Shown in pieces: positions 42,716 through 52,510 of a stretch of 60,776 nucleotides of DNA. Both the position numbers and the translations under genes were made by a program. Each line of letters starts with the position of its first letter. Position 1 is the first letter of the stretch. Below the pieces are notes generated by a model. The model saw only the letters and a list, made by a program, of their open reading frames with translations, did not search any database and was not told where the DNA came from. Source of the stretch: JAPHTQ01 sp050302275 (GTDB lineage Bacteria; Pseudomonadota; Gammaproteobacteria; Thiohalomonadales; Thiohalomonadaceae); assembly GCA_050302275.1 (NCBI GenBank), contig JBNLAT010000015.1, positions 1-60,776 of the forward strand, written 5' to 3'.

Positions 42716-45538
42716 ATGAGTGAGCTGGCGTCTAGCCTGTTTTCATTGAGCAGTATTAGTCGGCTGGGACGCAACAGAGCGATCGCCACAGTAAGCCTTA
42801 TTACCCTGTTTCTGTTAGTGGTGAGTCGCTTTGATTTTCTCTGGTTTCATGTGCTGGCCGAGTTCTTCGCCATTATTGTGGGCTTTGCTCTGTTCGTTAT
42901 TGCCTATAACAGCTTTGTCTTTACCCGTAATACCTTCTTGCTGTTTCTGGCCCAGGGATTCTTCTGGGTAGCCTGTATCGATATGCTGCATACCCTCTAT
43001 TACAGAGGGATGGGGTTGGCTCCAGGTGATGATCCCAATTACGCCACCCAACTCTGGCTCTGCGCTCGTTTTCTCGAAGCAGCCACACTATTACTCGCGC
43101 CGCGCTATCTCACAGCCGATACCTTCCCACGAAACACATTTATTCTCTTCGGTGTTGTTACTACGGCTGCCTGTAGTGCAGTTATCGCTGGTTACTTTCC
43201 TGATGCCTTTATCCAGGGAGAAGGGCTGACCGACTTCAAGGTTATCTCGGAGTATCTGATCATCGCGATACTGATCGCGGCGGGATGGAGTATCCAGCAA
43301 CATCGTGATTCTCTGGATAAAGGTTTGCGCTACATCCTGTTGGGGATCATCGGTCTGACTATCGTTTCCGAGTTTGCCTTTACGCTTTATGTCAGTGTCT
43401 ATGGTCTGTCCAACCTGATCGGACATTTTGCCAAGTTATGGGCCTTTAGCCTGCTACTGCTGGCGATCTCCCGTTGGATGCTGGCGCAGCCATTCCGCCT
43501 GTTGGCGCGAGATGCCAGCTCTTTCGAAAGTATGCCGATGCCGGTGTTATTACTCGACCGTGAAGGGATCATCCAGGCGTGCAATAAGAGTGCTGGCTCA
43601 GATCAGTACAGCTGCGGTGTCGGCGAAACAGTGCACTCGGTATGGCATCCACAAAATATCGAAGCGAGTGAGTGTCCGGTTTGTCAGAAGATTGTTCAGG
43701 GCGAGCCGCTCCAGCTGGAACTGCAGAATCCAGACAGAGATGAGTGGGCCACGGTAAGCCTGCAACCAGTCTGGCAAAAGGCGGTATTGCAGGGATTCAT
43801 CTATGTGCACGAAGACATCACCGAGAAGAAGCGCGCTTCAGTGGCGAAGCATGCCAGTGATGCACGCCTGCGGGCGATTGTTGATAATGCGGCCGATGGC
43901 GTATACGTGATTAATCCGGAACAACAGATTATTTATCTCAATCAGCAGGGCAAGGATATGCTGGCGGATCCGGGTGATGAAACACTGGGCAAGCATATGT
44001 TGCAATTTATCTCCCAGGACGACGTGGAACGCATACAGGCACAATTTTCCCGCGTACTGGAACAGGGCCGGGTTCGAATTGAAGCTGAATTGATCCGCCA
44101 TGACGGTCAGAAGCTACCTGTAGAGGTAAACGCGGTTCGTCTGCCGGATGGCAACGTCTATGCTGCCTGCCGCGACATTACCGAGCGCAAGAATTACGAA
44201 GCCCAACTTGAGCATCAGGCTAATCACGATCCGTTGACCGGACTTGCCAACCGGATGTTGCTGAATGACCGTCTGGAACAGGCGCTGGTTTATGCCACAC
44301 GTTCAAAACGTCAGGTGGCGGTGATGTTGCTCGACCTGGATCGCTTCAAGATGGTGAACGACGGCATGGGGCATGAGATCGGTGACTCCCTGTTACGCAT
44401 CATTGCCGAGCGTCTTGAGTCCAATATGCGTCGTGGTGACACCGTCGCCCGTCTTGGCGGCGATGAATTTATGATCGTGATGTCGGATATGGCTGCGGAG
44501 AGCGATGCCGTCAATATGGCAAGTGAGTTACTGGAGTTAGTCGAAGCGCCTATCCGGGTGGGTACGCGGGAGATGATCGTTACCGCAAGTATCGGGATCT
44601 CCCTCTATCCCCGTGATGGTGAGACAGCCTCGATACTGGTTAAAAATGCCGATGTTGCCATGTATCGTTCCAAAGAAGGTGGCGGCAACAATTTCCGCTT
44701 CTACTCACCCGAAATGAATGAGTTGTTACTGGAACGCATCGATCTTGAGGTGCGATTGCGTCGTGCCCTGGAGTTGGGCGAGTTTGTACTGCACTATCAG
44801 CCACAGGTTTCGCTGGTGGATGGCGCGATAATCGGGGTCGAGGCATTGATACGATGGAGGCATCCGGAACTTGGTATGGTTCCGCCCATTCGTTTCATTC
44901 CACTGGCGGAAGAGACCGGATTAATTGTGCGTATCGGGGAATGGGTCATCGATACTGCCTGTGCACAATTACGCGCATGGCAGGATAGCGGGCTGCCGGA
45001 TTTACAGATTGCCATCAATGTTTCAGCACGACAGTTCCAGCAACAGAATCTGGTTTCACTGGTCAAGGAGGCTCTGGAACGTCACGCTGTTAAACCGGAA
45101 AATCTGGAAGTGGAATTGACCGAAAGTGTCCTGATGGCGGATCCGGAAGCTGCGGTCAATACATTGCACGAGTTCAAAAAGATTGGGGTTACTTTGGCGC
45201 TGGATGATTTCGGCACAGGCTACTCCAGTCTCAATTACCTGAAACAGTTTCCTATTGATAAGTTGAAAATCGATCAGTCGTTTGTGCGTGATGTTACCGT
45301 TGATGAAGATGATGCCTCGATCGCCCTGTCGATCATCAATCTGGCGCACAACCTTAAACGGACCGTCATCGCCGAAGGCGTGGAGACGCGGGAGCAGTTT
45401 CAGTTCCTGTATGAAAACGACTGTGACGAGATGCAGGGATATTGGTATGCACGACCAATGCCGGCAGAGAAATTTACTACGTGGTTGCGGGATGCGGAGA
45501 AGGCGGATATTCCACGTCGAGTCTCCGCAAAAAGATAA
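42716..45538 (+). CDS. MASE3-PAS-GGDEF-EAL membrane protein
   Basis: A 940-residue c-di-GMP enzyme. Eight or so N-terminal helices form a MASE3-like sensor (residues 1-260). Two PAS segments follow (about 270-380 and 385-500), then GGDEF (GGDEF near 582, in RLGGDEFMIV) and EAL (VEALIRWRHP near 708, with LDDFGTGYSSL and EGVETREQF). Both catalytic motifs are intact, so it could make and degrade c-di-GMP. ATG at 42716. Stands alone after lolD. No SD-like sequence is obvious. Confidence 0.9.
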   Translation: MSELASSLFSLSSISRLGRNRAIATVSLITLFLLVVSRFDFLWFHVLAEFFAIIVGFALFVIAYNSFVFTRNTFLLFLAQGFFWVACIDMLHTLYYRGMGLAPGDDPNYATQLWLCARFLEAATLLLAPRYLTADTFPRNTFILFGVVTTAACSAVIAGYFPDAFIQGEGLTDFKVISEYLIIAILIAAGWSIQQHRDSLDKGLRYILLGIIGLTIVSEFAFTLYVSVYGLSNLIGHFAKLWAFSLLLLAISRWMLAQPFRLLARDASSFESMPMPVLLLDREGIIQACNKSAGSDQYSCGVGETVHSVWHPQNIEASECPVCQKIVQGEPLQLELQNPDRDEWATVSLQPVWQKAVLQGFIYVHEDITEKKRASVAKHASDARLRAIVDNAADGVYVINPEQQIIYLNQQGKDMLADPGDETLGKHMLQFISQDDVERIQAQFSRVLEQGRVRIEAELIRHDGQKLPVEVNAVRLPDGNVYAACRDITERKNYEAQLEHQANHDPLTGLANRMLLNDRLEQALVYATRSKRQVAVMLLDLDRFKMVNDGMGHEIGDSLLRIIAERLESNMRRGDTVARLGGDEFMIVMSDMAAESDAVNMASELLELVEAPIRVGTREMIVTASIGISLYPRDGETASILVKNADVAMYRSKEGGGNNFRFYSPEMNELLLERIDLEVRLRRALELGEFVLHYQPQVSLVDGAIIGVEALIRWRHPELGMVPPIRFIPLAEETGLIVRIGEWVIDTACAQLRAWQDSGLPDLQIAINVSARQFQQQNLVSLVKEALERHAVKPENLEVELTESVLMADPEAAVNTLHEFKKIGVTLALDDFGTGYSSLNYLKQFPIDKLKIDQSFVRDVTVDEDDASIALSIINLAHNLKRTVIAEGVETREQFQFLYENDCDEMQGYWYARPMPAEKFTTWLRDAEKADIPRRVSAKR

Positions 45539-45545
45539 AACAGAC

Positions 45546-46097
45546 TCAGTTTGATTCTTTCTTTGCTGCGGCTCTTTGTTGTCGGCGCAGCTTTCTATCC
45601 TGATAATGGCGTACCAGATGCAGTCGCCATAACCCACGAATTGTCGAATAACCAATCAACGCACTGACCGAACCGGTGACAAAGCAGCCTAGCAGGAAAG
45701 GTTGCCAGATCGCCGCCAGTTCCGTTTTCAGCCACTCATAGGAGAGCTGGAAAGCATTCTGATCCATGTGTACCGGTTCGCCCATGATCCAGGTACCGAC
45801 CAGATAGGCAAAATAGAACATCGGTGGAATGGTGACAGGGTTGGTCAGCCACACCAGTACCATCGAAATGGGTAGATTGACACGGAACAGGATTGCCGCG
45901 GCGGCTGCCATAACCATCTGCGTGGGCAAGGGCACAAAGGCCATGAACAGGCCCACGGCGAAGGCGCCTGAAGCCGAGCGACGGTTGAGATGGAACAGAT
46001 TGGGGTCGTGTAGCAGGGTGCCGAAAAAGCGCAGATGCTTGTGATCACGAATCGTTTCGTGATCGGGCATGAAGCGTTTGATAAGCTTTTTCGGCAT
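45546..46097 (-). CDS. DUF2062 membrane protein
   Basis: A 183-residue inner-membrane protein of the DUF2062 family. RFMPDHETIRDHKHLR and FGTLLHDPNLFHLNRRSASGAFAVG, then four or so hydrophobic segments with PLPTQMVMAAAAAIL and WLTNPVTIPPMFY, and a very basic C-terminus. The start MPKKLIKRF at 46097 matches the family and is preferred over the upstream 46139 start. Convergent with the GGDEF/EAL gene, divergent from comEC (64 bp). Function unknown. Confidence 0.85.
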   Translation of the reverse strand: MPKKLIKRFMPDHETIRDHKHLRFFGTLLHDPNLFHLNRRSASGAFAVGLFMAFVPLPTQMVMAAAAAILFRVNLPISMVLVWLTNPVTIPPMFYFAYLVGTWIMGEPVHMDQNAFQLSYEWLKTELAAIWQPFLLGCFVTGSVSALIGYSTIRGLWRLHLVRHYQDRKLRRQQRAAAKKESN

Positions 46098-46161
46098 GGT
46101 TTGGGTTACCGCTGGGTGTGGAAGACCCGTATTATCCACAAAAAACCGCTAAGGAAAACCT

Positions 46162-48465
46162 GTGCTTTCACGGACGATAGCCTGGCTGGCGGGGCTTTTC
46201 TGCCTCTTTCAGCTGCGAGAGTTTCCTGCTCTCCCGTTACTTTTGCTGGTCTGGGTGCCGGGTTTGCTGCTGTTTTTTCAGTCGCAAACCCGGCATTGGT
46301 CGATCCTTCCTCTGCTATTTGCCACAGGTTTTAGCTGGGCCTCACTGAGCGCCTGGCAACAACTTTATCCCCAGCTCTCTCCCGATCTGGAAGGCGTACC
46401 GCTACAGATCAGTGGCACCGTTGTCTCTCTGCCGCAGCGGGAAGGGCGCATCCTGCGCTTTGTCGTCGCACCCGATACAGCACAGGATGGGGAAGGTACA
46501 CCGGTATTGTTACCGAAACATGTCCGTTTGGCCTGGTACGGCAAACACTCTCCACAACTGCATCCCGGAGAAAGGTGGCAATTGTGGGTGAAGCTAAAGC
46601 GTCCATGGTCGCTACGTAATCCGGGCAGTTTTGACTACGAGGAGTGGCTCTTCCAGCAGGGTATCCGGGCAACGGGCTACGTCCGGGAGAGCCAGGTGAA
46701 TCAGCGCCTGATCATGGCCGAGGGTTACCCTGTATTGCGTCTGCGCGACGAAATTCGACGTGCCATAGAGGACCATCTTGGCGCCGAGCCGATGGCCGGG
46801 ATCATTACCGCCCTGGCCATTGGTGAGCGTGGTGCGATCAGCGATGGGCAGTGGGATGTGTTGCTCGCCAGCGGTACCAACCATCTGGTGGCCATCTCCG
46901 GCCTGCATGTGGGGTTGGTGGCCGGCCTGATTTATCTGTTGATACTGCGCCTGTGGCGCTTCTGTCCGACCTGCTGTGAACGGCTGGCGGCCCCACGTGC
47001 GGCCGCGCTTGCCGCCATGCTGGCTGCACTGGGCTATGCTGCCCTGGCGGGATTCTCCATTCCGACCCAGCGTGCCTTGCTGATGTTGGCCATTGTGTTG
47101 GGTGCGGTTTGGTGGCGCCGCCCCAGCGAACGGAGCAGGGTGTTGCTGTTGGCACTGTGGGCGGTGACGCTGTTCGACCCTGCCTCAATCCTTTCTCCCG
47201 GTTTCTGGCTCTCCTTCGCGGCAGTTGCCTGGATTCTCTACGGCATGTGGGGACGGTGGGATGCGAAAGGCATCTGGTGGCGCTGGGGACGGGTGCAGCT
47301 GCTGGTGGCATTGGGGCTGCTGCCGTTGCTACTACTTTTCTTCCAGCAGGGCTCGCTGAGTTCACCATTGGCGAATCTGCTCGCGGTGCCCTGGGTCAGT
47401 CTGCTCGTGGTGCCACTCACGCTTATCGGTGTCGTGCTGCTTGGGGTATGGTCGGCTGCGGCAGGTGCCGTTCTGCAGCTGGCGGCGATGCTGATGGGTT
47501 GGCTCTGGCCGGTTTTGCAGTGGCTCAGTGAGACCATACCGATACTACCCCTGGCGGCTTCGGGCTGGACTGCGGTTCCCGCATTAATCGGGGTGCTCTG
47601 GTTACTGGCGCCAAGAGGCTGGCCGTTGAGAACGATGGGCGTGGTGCTGCTGTTACCCTTGCTGCTGCGTCCGCCCGATGTGCCACCCGAGGGCAGCGCT
47701 CGGCTGACACTGTTGGATGTGGGGCAGGGGCTGGCGGCGGTGGTGCAGACACATGAGCACACATTGTTGTTCGATACCGGCCCGGCCTATGCCTCCGGCT
47801 TCGATACCGGGGATGCGGTGGTGGTACCTTTTCTACGCCATGCCGGGATTGGGGAAGTGAACAGCCTGGTGGTGAGTCACGGTAATAACGATCATGCTGG
47901 TGGGGCGATATCAGTGTTGGAGCAGATGCCAGTGAAGCAGATCCTGACCGATGCAGAATTCGCCAAATCACTACCCGGGGCGACGCCTTGCCAGCGTGGT
48001 CAACACTGGCGCTGGGACGGTGTAGAGTTCCGTTTCCTCCATCCGCCGCCGGGAGTGTCCGACAGCGACGAGAATAACCACTCCTGTGTGTTACGGGTCA
48101 GTGTCGGTGGACATGCACTGTTGCTGACGGCCGATATCGAGACTGGCGCGGAGCGTACCTTATTGGACGGCCAGGAGCCACTTAGCGCCGATATCCTGCT
48201 GGTGCCCCATCACGGCAGCAAGAGCTCCTCCAGCGCAGCCTTCCTTGATGCAGTACGGCCAGAGCTGGCGCTGTTTTCCGTGGGTTACCGCAATCGTTAC
48301 GGTTTCCCCCACCATGAGGTGCTCGAGCGTTATCGGCAAAGGGGTATCAAGATTGCCAGGACCGACGCAGGCGGAGCATTACAGATAGAGCTGGGTGAGG
48401 ATGACATTACGCCACTACGAGCCTGGCGGCGGCAGAGCAGGCGGCTCTGGCATGGAAATATGTGA
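46162..48465 (+). CDS. comEC: DNA internalisation protein ComEC/Rec2
   Basis: A 767-residue channel protein for uptake of transforming DNA. An N-terminal DUF4131 region (helices and OB-like domain), a central Competence domain with ASGTNHLVAISGLHVGLVAG and many helices, and a C-terminal metallo-beta-lactamase-like domain (LLDVGQGLAAVV, LFDTGPAY, SHGNNDHAGG, LLVPHHGSKSSSS). GTG start at 46162 after AAGGA. Order comEC-exbB-exbD-msbA-lpxK is common in gammaproteobacteria. It implies the capacity for natural transformation, though pilus genes are not in the window. Confidence 0.92.
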   Translation: MLSRTIAWLAGLFCLFQLREFPALPLLLLVWVPGLLLFFQSQTRHWSILPLLFATGFSWASLSAWQQLYPQLSPDLEGVPLQISGTVVSLPQREGRILRFVVAPDTAQDGEGTPVLLPKHVRLAWYGKHSPQLHPGERWQLWVKLKRPWSLRNPGSFDYEEWLFQQGIRATGYVRESQVNQRLIMAEGYPVLRLRDEIRRAIEDHLGAEPMAGIITALAIGERGAISDGQWDVLLASGTNHLVAISGLHVGLVAGLIYLLILRLWRFCPTCCERLAAPRAAALAAMLAALGYAALAGFSIPTQRALLMLAIVLGAVWWRRPSERSRVLLLALWAVTLFDPASILSPGFWLSFAAVAWILYGMWGRWDAKGIWWRWGRVQLLVALGLLPLLLLFFQQGSLSSPLANLLAVPWVSLLVVPLTLIGVVLLGVWSAAAGAVLQLAAMLMGWLWPVLQWLSETIPILPLAASGWTAVPALIGVLWLLAPRGWPLRTMGVVLLLPLLLRPPDVPPEGSARLTLLDVGQGLAAVVQTHEHTLLFDTGPAYASGFDTGDAVVVPFLRHAGIGEVNSLVVSHGNNDHAGGAISVLEQMPVKQILTDAEFAKSLPGATPCQRGQHWRWDGVEFRFLHPPPGVSDSDENNHSCVLRVSVGGHALLLTADIETGAERTLLDGQEPLSADILLVPHHGSKSSSSAAFLDAVRPELALFSVGYRNRYGFPHHEVLERYRQRGIKIARTDAGGALQIELGEDDITPLRAWRRQSRRLWHGNM

Positions 48466-48542
48466 GAGCCTCCACTAGGCGTGGTGGCATTACTTTGTTA
48501 AATTGAGCGGCTTATTTTGACTGATCCGGGGAAATAAAAACC

Positions 48543-49169
48543 GTGTTTGAAATGGTAACCGCCGGCGGCTGGATTATGGTGCCGATCATCCTCTGTTCGG
48601 TGGTGGCGGTAGCCATCATCGTCGAGCGTTTCTGGGCACTGAAGCAGGAGAAGATCGTCCCTGCCAATCTGGTTGCCCATGTCTGGACACTGCACAAGAA
48701 AAACGAACTCAACCGGGACCGACTCAAGGCATTACGTGGCAGCTCGCCGCTGGGCCGCATCCTCGCCGCCGGGCTGCTCAACATGCACCACGACCGCGAA
48801 GTGATGAAAGAGGCCATTGAGGATACCGGGCGCCAGGTGGTGGTCGAGCTGGAGCGCTTCCTCAATACCCTCGGCACTATCGCTTCGATTACCCCGCTGC
48901 TCGGTCTGCTCGGTACCGTCATCGGTATGATCAAGGTCTTCACTGCCATCACCTCCATGGGCGTCGGCAATCCGACGGTGCTGGCGGGCGGCATCTCCGA
49001 AGCGCTGATCACCACCGCGGCGGGTCTCTCCGTCGCCATCCCCAGCCTGATGTTCTACCGCTACTTCCGTGGCAAGGTCGACATGCTGGTGCTGAAGATG
49101 GAAGAGGAGGCGCTGAAGCTGGTTGAAGTGATTCACGGTCAACGCGAGTCCGGTGAGGAAGCCGCCTGA
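48543..49169 (+). CDS. exbB: MotA/TolQ/ExbB proton channel family protein
   Basis: A 208-residue inner-membrane protein with three helices (about 8-30, 110-135, 155-180), including SITPLLGLLGTVIGMI typical of ExbB/TolQ. It forms a proton-driven motor with the ExbD/TolR-like product encoded next. GTG start at 48543 after GGGGAAA. The stop TGA overlaps the next start (TGATG). In this conserved location it is often grouped with msbA and lpxK. Its energised partner is not in the window. Confidence 0.9.
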   Translation: MFEMVTAGGWIMVPIILCSVVAVAIIVERFWALKQEKIVPANLVAHVWTLHKKNELNRDRLKALRGSSPLGRILAAGLLNMHHDREVMKEAIEDTGRQVVVELERFLNTLGTIASITPLLGLLGTVIGMIKVFTAITSMGVGNPTVLAGGISEALITTAAGLSVAIPSLMFYRYFRGKVDMLVLKMEEEALKLVEVIHGQRESGEEAA

Positions 49170-49594
49170 TGCGGCTGCAACCCAACAAGCAACGCGAGGA
49201 ACCGGATGTCAATTTGACGCCGTTGATCGACGTCGTGTTCCTGCTGCTGATCTTCTTCATGGTCTCCACCACCTTCGAGCGTGAGACCGAGATCAGTATT
49301 GAACTGCCCGAGGCCAGCGGTCCGCAGATCAAGACCGACAAGACGGTGGTCGAGATCGGTATCGATGAGAAGGGGCGTTACTTCGTTAACAAGAAGGAAG
49401 TGATTAACACCCAGCTCGACACCCTCAAGCGGGCCATTCAGGAAGCAGCAGGTAATGAGAAGAAACCACGCATCATTCTGAGTGCCGATCGTATGAGTAC
49501 CCACCAGGCGGTCATTACAGCGATGGATGCGGTGCGTCAGCTCGGTTTCGTCAACATGACCTTTGCCACCAGCAAACCGAAAGACGGTAACTAG
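49169..49594 (+). CDS. exbD: ExbD/TolR family protein
   Basis: A 141-residue partner of the ExbB-like channel. One N-terminal helix with the family motif NLTPLIDVVFLLLIFFMV, including the essential aspartate, then a periplasmic domain. Translationally coupled to exbB and 5 bp before msbA. The lipid A-operon position suggests an envelope role. Confidence 0.9.
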   Translation: MRLQPNKQREEPDVNLTPLIDVVFLLLIFFMVSTTFERETEISIELPEASGPQIKTDKTVVEIGIDEKGRYFVNKKEVINTQLDTLKRAIQEAAGNEKKPRIILSADRMSTHQAVITAMDAVRQLGFVNMTFATSKPKDGN

Positions 49595-49599
49595 GTACG

Positions 49600-51351
49600 A
49601 TGAGTTCATCGACTTCCGACGGCAAGAGGATCTATCGCCGCCTGTTGGGTTATGTGCTTCCGCACTGGCGCGCCTTCATCATCTCGGTGGTCAGCCTGAT
49701 CATCATTGCCCTCACCGAGGGCGCTTTTGCCGCTTACATCAAACCGTTGATCGATGGCAGCTTCGTCGAGAAAGATCCGGATGTGGTCAAGTATGCGCCG
49801 CTGGTTATGGCAGGCATATTCTTCTTCCGCGGTATCGCGACCTATCTCTCCCGCTACTGGATGTCCTGGGTCGCACGCAAAGTGATCAATGTGTTGCGCG
49901 GACTGATGTTCGCCAAGCTGCTGCGTCTGCCCGTCTCCTGGTTCGATTCGATGCCGTCCGGCACCTTGCTCTCAAAGCTGATCTACGACGTGGAGCAGGT
50001 GGCACGGGCCAGTACCGATGCGATCAGCGTCCTGGTACGCGACACGCTTACGGTGGTGGTGCTGATTAGCTGGATGTTCTATCTCAACTGGAAGCTGGCG
50101 TTGATCCTGATGATCGGCGCACCGTTCATCGCCCAGGTGATCAATACCGTAAATCGTCGTTTTCGTCGTTACAGCACCCGTATCCAGAATTCGGTGGGTG
50201 AGGTGACTCAGATCGCCGAGGAGGCGATCGAAGGGCAGCGTGTAGTGAAAACCTTTGGCGGCGAAGAGTACGAACTGCAGCGCTTCGAAGCGGCCAACGA
50301 ACACAACCGTATGCTCAATATGAAACTGGAGCGTACTAATGCCGCGGCCACTCCGGTGGTGGAGTTTATCGCTGCCATCGCCTCGGCGGGCGTGATCTAT
50401 TTTGCCCTGAAACAGGTTGAGACGTCGGGTCTGACCGCAGGCGGTTTTGTCTCCTTTATCAGCGCGATGATGCTGATCCATTCACCGATGAAACGGCTTA
50501 CCGGTATCACCGCCAACCTGCAACGAGGCATCGCTGCGGCGGCCAGTATTTTTGAACTGATTGATACCCCGGCAGAAACCGATGAAGGAACGCGGGAGAT
50601 CAAGCGAGCACGTGGTGAAGTGCATTTCGAAAATGTCAGCTTCAGTTATGGCGAGGAAAAGGCCAACGTCATTAGCGATCTCGATCTGCAGATTGATGAA
50701 GGGATGAGTCTCGCGCTGGTCGGCCGTTCCGGTAGTGGCAAGACCACACTGGCCAGTCTGTTGCCGCGTTTTTACGATGTGAAACGTGGACGTATTGTGA
50801 TCGATGGTACCGATATCCGTGAAATTCCATTGCGCCAGTTACGTGATCAGATCGCCCTGGTGAGTCAGCACATCACCCTGTTCAACGATACCATTGCCAA
50901 TAACATCGCCTATGGTCGTCTGGAAGGTTCCAGTCGTGAGGCGATCATCGAAGCGGCAGAGGCTGCCCACGCGATGGAATTTATCCGTGACCTGCCCGAA
51001 GGTCTCGACACCATGGTAGGGGAGAACGGCGTGTTGCTCTCCGGCGGCCAGCGTCAGCGTCTGGCGATTGCCCGCGCCCTGCTCAAGGATGCACCGATCC
51101 TGATCCTGGATGAAGCGACCTCGGCGCTGGATACCGAGTCGGAACGCCACATTCAGGCGGCACTGGAGCGGGTGATGGAAAATCGCACCACGCTGGTAAT
51201 CGCCCATCGTCTCTCCACCATCGAAAAGGCCAATCGCATCGTAGTGATGGAGAAGGGTCGTATGATCGAAAGCGGCAAGCATGCTGAATTGCTGGCGAAG
51301 AACGGTCAGTATGCCGCGCTCTATAACATGCAGTTCCAGGAAAAGAGCTAA
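49600..51351 (+). CDS. msbA: Lipid A export ABC transporter MsbA
   Basis: A 583-residue half-transporter flipping lipid A-core across the inner membrane. Six helices in the first 310 residues. ATPase with Walker A GRSGSGKTT, Q-loop, signature LSGGQRQR, Walker B PILILDEATSALD and the H-loop IAHRLS. The stop precedes lpxK by 7 bp. Followed by lpxK, the usual order. Confidence 0.93.
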   Translation: MSSSTSDGKRIYRRLLGYVLPHWRAFIISVVSLIIIALTEGAFAAYIKPLIDGSFVEKDPDVVKYAPLVMAGIFFFRGIATYLSRYWMSWVARKVINVLRGLMFAKLLRLPVSWFDSMPSGTLLSKLIYDVEQVARASTDAISVLVRDTLTVVVLISWMFYLNWKLALILMIGAPFIAQVINTVNRRFRRYSTRIQNSVGEVTQIAEEAIEGQRVVKTFGGEEYELQRFEAANEHNRMLNMKLERTNAAATPVVEFIAAIASAGVIYFALKQVETSGLTAGGFVSFISAMMLIHSPMKRLTGITANLQRGIAAAASIFELIDTPAETDEGTREIKRARGEVHFENVSFSYGEEKANVISDLDLQIDEGMSLALVGRSGSGKTTLASLLPRFYDVKRGRIVIDGTDIREIPLRQLRDQIALVSQHITLFNDTIANNIAYGRLEGSSREAIIEAAEAAHAMEFIRDLPEGLDTMVGENGVLLSGGQRQRLAIARALLKDAPILILDEATSALDTESERHIQAALERVMENRTTLVIAHRLSTIEKANRIVVMEKGRMIESGKHAELLAKNGQYAALYNMQFQEKS

Positions 51352-51358
51352 ACGCAGA

Positions 51359-52336
51359 ATGAAAAGACTGGACTACTACTGGTACGAGAAGAGCCCCTGG
51401 TTGTGGTTGCTATGGCCGCTGTCGCTGCTGTTCGCGTTGCTGGCCGGGCTGCGCCGTTGGTTCTATCGCATGGAAATTTTTGCGGCCTACCGTGCGCCTG
51501 TACCGGTAATCGTGGTGGGCAACATTACCGTCGGCGGTAGCGGCAAGACGCCTCTGGTGGTCTGGTTGAGCAACTATCTCAAGGAGCATGGCTATCGCCC
51601 CGGTATCGTCAGTCGCGGTTACGGCGGTAAGGCTAAACAGTGGCCGCAAGAGGTGACCGCTGACAGCGATCCCAAGCAGGTTGGTGACGAGGCCGTACTG
51701 CTCGCCGGACGCACCAACTGCCCGATGGTGGTCGGCCCGGATCGCGCCGCGGCGGTTCGGCGTTTGTTGGCGCAACACGATGTGAATGTCATCGTCTCCG
51801 ACGATGGCCTGCAGCACTATGCGCTGGCGCGGGATATCGAAATCGCCGTCATCGACGGCAAGCGCCGTCTGGGTAACGGTCTCTGTCTGCCCGCCGGTCC
51901 ACTGCGTGAATCGGCGCAGCGCCTGAAGACGGTTAATTTTGTCGTCACCAACGGTTCGGCCTATAGTGGCGAGTGGTCGATGAACCTTCACGGTAATGAA
52001 GCGGTGTCACTGAAAGATAGTAGCCGTCGTAAGCTGAGTGAGTTTTCCGAGCTGCCCGTTCACGCCGTGGCCGGGATCGGCAACCCGCCGCGTTTCTTTG
52101 AATTCCTGCGCGAGAATGGGCTGGAACCGATCTGTCATCCTTTCTCCGATCACCACCCTTATGGCGATGGTGATCTCGAATTTGCCGGCGCCAATCAGGT
52201 GCTGATGACCGAGAAGGATGCGGTAAAATATCGTCCGTTTACCGGTGAGCGACACTGGTTTGTACCGGTTACCGCGAGCCTGCCAGATGCCTTTGGTCCA
52301 AAGGTTATCGCTACCCTGGAGAAGATTCATGGATAA
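51359..52336 (+). CDS. lpxK: Tetraacyldisaccharide 4'-kinase
   Basis: A 325-residue membrane-bound kinase adding the 4'-phosphate to the lipid A precursor. The start MKRLDYYWYEK at 51359 is preferred over an upstream start inside msbA. N-terminal helix, then P-loop GNITVGGSGKTP, SRGYGGK, VGDEAVLLA, SDDGLQHYAL and LMTEKDAVKY. The stop overlaps the next gene's start. Confidence 0.93.
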   Translation: MKRLDYYWYEKSPWLWLLWPLSLLFALLAGLRRWFYRMEIFAAYRAPVPVIVVGNITVGGSGKTPLVVWLSNYLKEHGYRPGIVSRGYGGKAKQWPQEVTADSDPKQVGDEAVLLAGRTNCPMVVGPDRAAAVRRLLAQHDVNVIVSDDGLQHYALARDIEIAVIDGKRRLGNGLCLPAGPLRESAQRLKTVNFVVTNGSAYSGEWSMNLHGNEAVSLKDSSRRKLSEFSELPVHAVAGIGNPPRFFEFLRENGLEPICHPFSDHHPYGDGDLEFAGANQVLMTEKDAVKYRPFTGERHWFVPVTASLPDAFGPKVIATLEKIHG

Positions 52337-52508
52337 AAAACTGCTGGAAATCCTTGTCTGCCCGATCTGCAAGGGGCCGCTGGTCTATCACAAGGCGCAG
52401 CAGGAACTGATCTGCAAGGCGGACCGTCTGGCCTATCCGATCCGTGACGACATCCCGGTGATGCTCGAAGACGAAGCACGTCAGCTGGCGGCAGACGAAG
52501 AGGTCTGA
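52329..52508 (+). CDS. Trm112/YcaR family protein
   Basis: A 59-residue protein of the Trm112/UPF0434 family between lpxK and kdsB. MDKKLLEILVCPICKGPL with a CxxC zinc-like pair, LAYPIRDDIPVML. The start overlaps the lpxK end by 8 bp. Trm112-like proteins activate methyltransferases in eukaryotes and archaea. The bacterial role is unclear. Confidence 0.9.
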   Translation: MDKKLLEILVCPICKGPLVYHKAQQELICKADRLAYPIRDDIPVMLEDEARQLAADEEV

Positions 52509-52510
52509 GT